Positions 59,762 through 64,000 of a stretch of DNA of 64,000 nucleotides are shown here, piece after piece. Source of the DNA: Mycobacterium florentinum. GTDB lineage: Bacteria; Actinomycetota; Actinomycetes; Mycobacteriales; Mycobacteriaceae. How positions within the stretch are numbered: position 1 is the first letter of the stretch; each line of letters opens with the position of its first letter. The position numbers were made by a program, and so were the translations under genes. Below the pieces are notes generated by a model. It did not search any database, was not told the DNA's origin, and saw nothing but the letters and a program-made list of their open reading frames with translations. The DNA lies in contig NZ_AP022576.1 in assembly GCF_010730355.1 (NCBI RefSeq), forward strand, positions 3,472,001 through 3,536,000, read 5' to 3'.

Positions 59762-60613
59762 TTAGGCGCGAGGTGGTTGGAGCGACGGTTGAGGGCCGAT
59801 GAGGGTCGAAAGCAACCGCAGCCGTTCCTCGGCGGTCGAACCGGGTTCGGCGTAGTAGGTGACCAGCACGTGCCCGGATTCCGGCAGTACGAATGTGCGG
59901 TAACGCATTTCGAGTAGTCCCACTTGCGGGTGGTCACCGATGGCCGGACCGCTTGTCTTTTGTCTGACGTCTTGGCGGGCCCACAGGGTTCGGAACCGCT
60001 TGCTGGCGATGCTGAGTTCACCGATCAACGACTGCAGTTCAGGATCGTTGGAGTTGTCCTCGGCAATGTTGAACCGCAGCGATGACACCAGAATACTGGT
60101 GACCTCTTCCCAGTTGACGACCCAATTGCGCAGCGACGGTTCCAGAAACAACGCCCGCAAGTGGTTGACTCCCGGAGCGAAAAACGGCGTCAGCGCGCAT
60201 GCCATCGCGTTGGCGGCCACGATAGTCAGGTTCCGGTTGTGCACGTAGGCGGGGGTCAGAGGCCAATTGTCGATCAACGTCTGCACACCCGGATCAACTT
60301 TCTCGGTCGACGGCAAGGCGCGCCGCCGCCGCCGGGGCGCGGGACGAGCCAAGTTGCGCATGTACTGGGTGGCGTCGTCGTTGAGTTGCAGCGCGCTCGC
60401 CAAGCTCTCTAGCACTTGATCCGATGGCTGACGCTCCCGACCTTGCTCGAGCCTCAGGTAGTACTCGGAGCTGATGCCGGCAAGCATCGCCACTTCCTCG
60501 CGGCGTAACCCCGCCACTCGCCGCCGCTCCCCTTCGACCAAGCCGACATCGGCCGGCTTCAGCAAATCGCGGCGGGCTCGCAAAAACGTTGCCAGCGACT
60601 GCGGATCGGGCAT
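59762..60613 (-). CDS. XRE-family regulator with MmyB-type ligand domain
   Basis: 283 residues from ATG 60613. The N-terminal helix-turn-helix is typical (GLRREEVAMLAGISSEYYLRLE; RERQPSDQVLESLA). The C-terminal MmyB/PAS-like domain (NWPLTPAYVHNRNLTIVAAN; LLEMRYRTFVLPESG) binds fatty-acid-like ligands in related proteins. Such regulators usually control a neighbouring oxidoreductase; the candidates are the broken GMC gene 94 bp downstream and the catalase/cytochrome pair upstream. Confidence 0.88.
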   Translation of the reverse strand: MPDPQSLATFLRARRDLLKPADVGLVEGERRRVAGLRREEVAMLAGISSEYYLRLEQGRERQPSDQVLESLASALQLNDDATQYMRNLARPAPRRRRRALPSTEKVDPGVQTLIDNWPLTPAYVHNRNLTIVAANAMACALTPFFAPGVNHLRALFLEPSLRNWVVNWEEVTSILVSSLRFNIAEDNSNDPELQSLIGELSIASKRFRTLWARQDVRQKTSGPAIGDHPQVGLLEMRYRTFVLPESGHVLVTYYAEPGSTAEERLRLLSTLIGPQPSLQPPRA

Positions 60614-60700
60614 ATTGCGACGATAGCGCGAGCTAGGCACTCGAGGGTGACCCCGTTGCTACCAGGAAGATGCCGACCGGGAAGAACGCCCGGCCGCTTA

Positions 60701-61300
60701 TCACGAGCCAACCTGTATATCGCCCTGCCGCGGCACACCGGACTTGTTGGGCCACAGTGCCATTCGATCGAGCAGCTTGTCTCGCAACACGAGCGTGTGA
60801 AACAGGACCGCGCACATGTGAGCGGTAAACGCGGCGAACAGCAGGAAGGCGAAAACGCCGTGGCACTCACGCAGAATCGCGTACAGGTCGAGGTTCTGCA
60901 GTGCGATGCCGGGCAGGCGCAGCGGCCCCACCATGGTGACCGGGAGTTTGGCGGCCGACAGCGTGGCCCATCCGATCACGGGCTGTACCAGAAGTAGGGT
61001 GTAGAGCGCGTATTCCGACCAGGTCGCGATCCGCCGCTCGATGCGGCTCATGGTGGCCAAAAACGGTGGCGGGCGGTGCGTGAGCCGATTCGCCAGCCGC
61101 ACCACCGCGAAGATCAGGATCGCCACACCCAATGGCCGATGGATGGCCAACAGCAAGGGGTAGTAGCTCAGCGAGGCGATCATGGTCACGCCGATGAGCA
61201 GCTGCACGACGACCATCGGCGCCATCGTCCAGTGCAGAATCCGGGAGAGGATCGTGAAACGTGCTGCGGTTCCTGACTTTACGGTCTTCTCGTCGGTCAT
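60701..61300 (-). CDS. Cytochrome b561-type membrane protein
   Basis: 199 residues with four membrane helices (about 23-43, 50-68, 92-112 and 144-166). Histidines in ILHWTMAP, LLAIHRPLG and AAFTAHMCAVLFHTLV match the haem ligand positions of the cytochrome b561 family. Its ATG overlaps the stop of the catalase-like gene by 4 nt. It probably passes membrane electrons to, or protects, the exported peroxidase. Confidence 0.85.
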   Translation of the reverse strand: MTDEKTVKSGTAARFTILSRILHWTMAPMVVVQLLIGVTMIASLSYYPLLLAIHRPLGVAILIFAVVRLANRLTHRPPPFLATMSRIERRIATWSEYALYTLLLVQPVIGWATLSAAKLPVTMVGPLRLPGIALQNLDLYAILRECHGVFAFLLFAAFTAHMCAVLFHTLVLRDKLLDRMALWPNKSGVPRQGDIQVGS

Positions 61301-62424
61301 GAGCGAACCTCGCGGACGTTGACCGCACTGGGCGACTTGGGTTCCTCGGCGCGGCGGGTGAACGAGCGCGCGTAAACCGCCGATCGCGCGGCGAGCAGCG
61401 GGTCGTCGGACACGGTGATGCCGTCGGGCAGCACGGTCGGGTCGAAGTTGACGTCGCGGGCGTTGCCGGCCTCCTCGGTCTGCACCGCATTGATGGTGAT
61501 GGTGCCGGCGTCGATCGACCGCCGTGATTGCGGCCAGGGCTTGGTGGCGTCGTTGGTCGGGTCGCCCGGTTCACCGATCGTGAGAACGAGCTTCCATGTC
61601 AGCGGCCGCTGCGCCACGGCGCGGATCAGGTCGTCGAACAGGTAGTCCTTGCCGACCGAGGGCGGCGGGACCGCCTGCCCACTACCCTGCTGCGCAACTG
61701 CCGACCAGCGCACCGGGACGGTCGCACCCGCGCTGTTGGTGAAGCAAAACGCGTTCAGACCGTGAAATGTGCTGTCCGCGAAGCCCACACTCGGCGGTGC
61801 CTGTTTGATGATTTTCAGCGCCGCAACCGTCTCGGGGTGCCGGGCGAGGAACGCGGCCATCTTCTGCGGATCGGGCTTGCCGGTCGCGGGAACGGGTTTG
61901 GACGCGAGCAGCCGCTCGTAGAAGCCCTCCGGCGTGCGATCGGTGAAGACCGGGAAATTGACCATCGCGGTACGCCACTGCTGGCCATTGGGGACCTGGA
62001 ACACCAGCCCCAGACCGCGGACCGTGTCGGGCTTGTCGCTCTGGTCGGGCAGACCACCGCCCAGCGAGAACCGGCCGACCAGCGGAACGTTTCCCGCTTG
62101 GAAAACCGCCGCCCGGCAGATGGCCGCGCCCGCTCCCGTGCTCGCGAACGATCCGATCGCGCTCAGCCCTTTGGCGTGATTTCGCCGGAACCCGTCGTGG
62201 CGGCCGAAGACCTGCTCGAAGCGATCCGCGAAGCGCGGTGGGGTCAATTCGTCGGGTCGCAACCAGCCACCCGCGTAGGCGAACCCGCCGACGTCGACGG
62301 CGGCCACCCCGGCCACCGCGCCCATCCCCAGCAGCGCACCGCGCCGGGTCAGTGGGCCGAAGCGGCTGGGTGGTGTTTCCGCAGACCGATCCTCGGGCTC
62401 GTGGTCGCGATCAGCGGGCTCCAT
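61297..62424 (-). CDS. Tat-exported catalase-family peroxidase (SrpA-like)
   Basis: 375 residues. The N-terminus has a twin-arginine signal (TRRGALLG, 26-33) and a hydrophobic stretch ending near AYAGG. The mature part is a minimal catalase fold, shorter than true catalase (about 480 or more). GFRRNHAKG contains a distal-side-like His, and RSAVYARSF near the end the proximal Tyr. Such proteins act as organic or hydrogen-peroxide peroxidases outside the membrane. It is coupled to a cytochrome b561 gene. Confidence 0.88.
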   Translation of the reverse strand: MEPADRDHEPEDRSAETPPSRFGPLTRRGALLGMGAVAGVAAVDVGGFAYAGGWLRPDELTPPRFADRFEQVFGRHDGFRRNHAKGLSAIGSFASTGAGAAICRAAVFQAGNVPLVGRFSLGGGLPDQSDKPDTVRGLGLVFQVPNGQQWRTAMVNFPVFTDRTPEGFYERLLASKPVPATGKPDPQKMAAFLARHPETVAALKIIKQAPPSVGFADSTFHGLNAFCFTNSAGATVPVRWSAVAQQGSGQAVPPPSVGKDYLFDDLIRAVAQRPLTWKLVLTIGEPGDPTNDATKPWPQSRRSIDAGTITINAVQTEEAGNARDVNFDPTVLPDGITVSDDPLLAARSAVYARSFTRRAEEPKSPSAVNVREVRS

Positions 62425-62592
62425 GGCCCACCGTCCTTTCCGTACTGCCGCGCAGCGTGGAACTAAGTCGCTGAAGGCAATTCAATCCATGGGCTGTTGA
62501 GGTGCGCAACTCTCAAGGGGCTACCGATACGCACAATCCGGACCACGACGCGGCAAGAGGATTCGTTCAACTCTCGCCAAGACCTTCACTAT

Positions 62593-62615
62593 TTACGCTC
62601 CGAGGCGTAGCGTAA
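62593..62615. promoter_or_regulatory. Inverted repeat upstream of the D-aminoacylase-like gene
   Basis: TTACGCT and AGCGTAA flank 9 nt, in the 283-bp divergent gap (62425-62707) before the amidohydrolase. It is a possible operator; no regulator is adjacent within the window. Confidence 0.35.
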
Positions 62616-62707
62616 TGGTCGGCCGAGGCCGGGCGTCCCCCGGTCTCGTGTCCACCATCTCCGGCCAGCCAGCCCATGGCGACCCCGAACAGACTCGGAG
62701 GAGAACA

Positions 62708-64000
62708 ATGTTCGACCTCAAAATCACCGGTGGAACTGTTGTCGACGGCACGGGCGCCGAGCGCTACCGCGCGGACGTCGGGATCAAGGATGGCCAGATC
62801 GTCGACATCGTCCGACGGGGTGCTGACGACCCGGAGATGGGAGGCTTGGCGACAGCCCCCGCCGCCGAAACCATAGACGCGACAGGTCAAGTGGTGGCCC
62901 CCGGTTTCGTCGACATCCACACCCATTACGACGGTCAGGTCACCTGGGACAGTTTGCTGGAGCCGTCCAGCGGTCACGGCGTCACGACGCTGGTGACGGG
63001 CAACTGCGGTGTCGGCTTCGCGCCCGTACGGCCCGGCAGCGAGCAGTGGCTGATCGAGTTGATGGAAGGTGTCGAGGACATTCCCGGCACCGCACTCACC
63101 GAGGGCATCACCTGGGGCTGGGAGACCTACCCCGAATACCTCGACGCGATCGGCAAGCAGAAGTTCGCGGTGGACGTGGGCAGCCAGGTCGCGCACGGTG
63201 CGATTCGCGCCTACGCGATGGGCGAGCGGGGTGCCCGCAACGAGCCGGCGACACCGGAGGACATCGAGGCGATGGGCCGGCTGGTGCGGGAGGCCATCGA
63301 AGCCGGCGCGCTCGGCTTCTCGACGTCGCGCACGATGGGACACCGCGCAATGGACGGCGAGCCCGTACCCGGCACGTTTGCCGCCGAGGACGAGCTGTTC
63401 GGACTCGGCCGCGCCATGGCGGCCGCGGGTCAGGCGGTATTCGAGCTGGCCCCACAGGGATCGGCGGGCGAGGACATCGTCGCCCCGAAGAAAGAACTGG
63501 ACTGGATGCGGCGGTTGAGCGGCGAGATCGACCGACCGGTGTCGTTCGCGCTGATTCAGGTCGACGCCGACCCGAACCTGTGGCGCGAGATGCTGGACCT
63601 GTCCGCGGACGCGCACGCGGCCGGCGCCCGGCTGTACCCGCAGGTTGCGGCGCGCCCGTTCGGCATGATGATCGGCTTCCAGGGCCATCACGGCTTCAGC
63701 CACCGGCCCAGCTACCGCCGCCTGAAGGCCGAGTGCAGCCGTGAGGAACTCGCGCATCGGTTGGCCGACCCCGCGGTGAAGGCCGCGATCCTGGCCGAAG
63801 ACGACCTGCCCGCCGACCCGACACTGTTGTTCGACGGCATGTTCGCCCTGGTGCAGCACTCCCTGAAACGGCTCTACGCGCTCGGTAACCCGCCCGACTA
63901 CGAGCCCACCGCCGACCGCACCGTGGCCGCCATCGCGAAGGCCCGCGGCGAGGACCCGCTGTCCACGCTGTACGACCTGATGCTCGAACAGAACGCGACC
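62708..64000 (+). CDS. N-acyl-D-amino-acid deacylase-like amidohydrolase, 3' end outside the window
   Basis: 431 residues are visible; the gene runs off the right edge. The family usually has 480-610. DIHTHYDGQ (69-77) gives the H-x-H metal pair (His71, His73), NCGVGFAP follows, and GFQGHHGF near 325 provides later His ligands. This matches D-aminoacylase-type enzymes (compare M. tuberculosis Rv2913c), which release D-amino acids from N-acyl forms; many relatives hydrolyse other cyclic amides. ATG 62708 follows GGAGGAG. It is divergent from the catalase-like operon. Confidence 0.88.
   Translation, partial: MFDLKITGGTVVDGTGAERYRADVGIKDGQIVDIVRRGADDPEMGGLATAPAAETIDATGQVVAPGFVDIHTHYDGQVTWDSLLEPSSGHGVTTLVTGNCGVGFAPVRPGSEQWLIELMEGVEDIPGTALTEGITWGWETYPEYLDAIGKQKFAVDVGSQVAHGAIRAYAMGERGARNEPATPEDIEAMGRLVREAIEAGALGFSTSRTMGHRAMDGEPVPGTFAAEDELFGLGRAMAAAGQAVFELAPQGSAGEDIVAPKKELDWMRRLSGEIDRPVSFALIQVDADPNLWREMLDLSADAHAAGARLYPQVAARPFGMMIGFQGHHGFSHRPSYRRLKAECSREELAHRLADPAVKAAILAEDDLPADPTLLFDGMFALVQHSLKRLYALGNPPDYEPTADRTVAAIAKARGEDPLSTLYDLMLEQNAT

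Noticed and set aside
62567..63859. A 430-codon open frame antisense to the last amidohydrolase
   Set aside because: No domain; the amidohydrolase has good start signals and metal motifs.
1..64000. tRNA, rRNA, CRISPR arrays, insertion sequences, prophage or integration sites
   Set aside because: No cloverleaf or CCA-type end, no repeat-spacer arrays, no transposase or integrase sequence, and no direct-repeat-flanked block was seen by eye.

Overview
The window looks like chromosomal DNA of a mycobacterium, most likely a non-tuberculous environmental or opportunistic species. The supporting features are very high GC, frequent GTG and TTG starts, 4-nt start/stop overlaps, a mycofactocin-type SDR, an LpqC-like lipoprotein, a CtpV-like copper ATPase behind two TACCC-N5-GGGTA boxes, an Rv0072/Rv0073-like ABC pair and a FadE34-like fused acyl-CoA dehydrogenase. 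The genus call is inference. I see no tRNA, rRNA, CRISPR array, insertion sequence or prophage. About 64 genes or gene remnants are listed.

Layout. 1-11.1 kb: a sulfate-binding protein cut by the window edge, DUF2252, a FUSC-type membrane protein, a deleted alcohol dehydrogenase remnant, two coupled Baeyer-Villiger-type monooxygenases below a TetR gene, a TRIC-type channel gene with a second TetR, a DUF417 protein, a third TetR divergent from a PPOX-family flavoprotein, and a SRPBCC protein. 11.1-16.9 kb: a LysR gene divergent from a five-gene run (SDR, sulfotransferase, unknown, mycofactocin-type SDR, SDR). 17-23.7 kb: a membrane protein, the copper ATPase, an esterase, a CE4 deacetylase and an HD-domain protein. 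23.7-31.4 kb: regulator/enzyme pairs (Rieske oxygenase with PaaX, MarR with LpqC, TetR with an alpha/beta hydrolase), an SDR and a sugar-isomerase-like barrel. 31.4-50.6 kb is rich in acyl-CoA catabolism: FadD, a six-gene reverse-strand operon (amidohydrolase, tandem CoA-transferase, small protein, Ltp-like thiolase, DUF35, PadR), LacI, a second amidohydrolase, a TetR, a Tat-exported acetamidase-like lipoprotein, DUF1214, a sulfotransferase, and a FadE/thiolase/DUF35 operon divergent from a TetR. 50.9-56 kb: a candidate 41-residue ORF, a small membrane protein and a phosphonate-type catabolic cluster with a shortened PhnM and a broken GntR regulator. 56-64 kb: the ABC pair, a broken GMC oxidoreductase, an XRE/MmyB regulator, a cytochrome b561/catalase-like pair and a D-aminoacylase-like amidohydrolase that runs off the end.

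How it works together. Most of the window is accessory catabolism for lipid, terpenoid or steroid-like substrates: oxygenation (BVMOs, Rieske enzyme), alcohol oxidation (SDRs, a mycofactocin partner), CoA activation (FadD, CoA-transferase), dehydrogenation (FadE) and side-chain cleavage by Ltp/DUF35 pairs. Small one-component regulators sit next to what they probably control, and several have clear palindromes between the divergent genes. The best new lead is a 24-bp operator, 21/24 identical, in front of both the fadD-like gene and the fadE-thiolase-DUF35 operon 18.5 kb away. It suggests one regulon run by the TetR gene at 50.0 kb. At least three loci show gene decay by deletion plus frameshift, so parts of this catabolic repertoire appear to be eroding.
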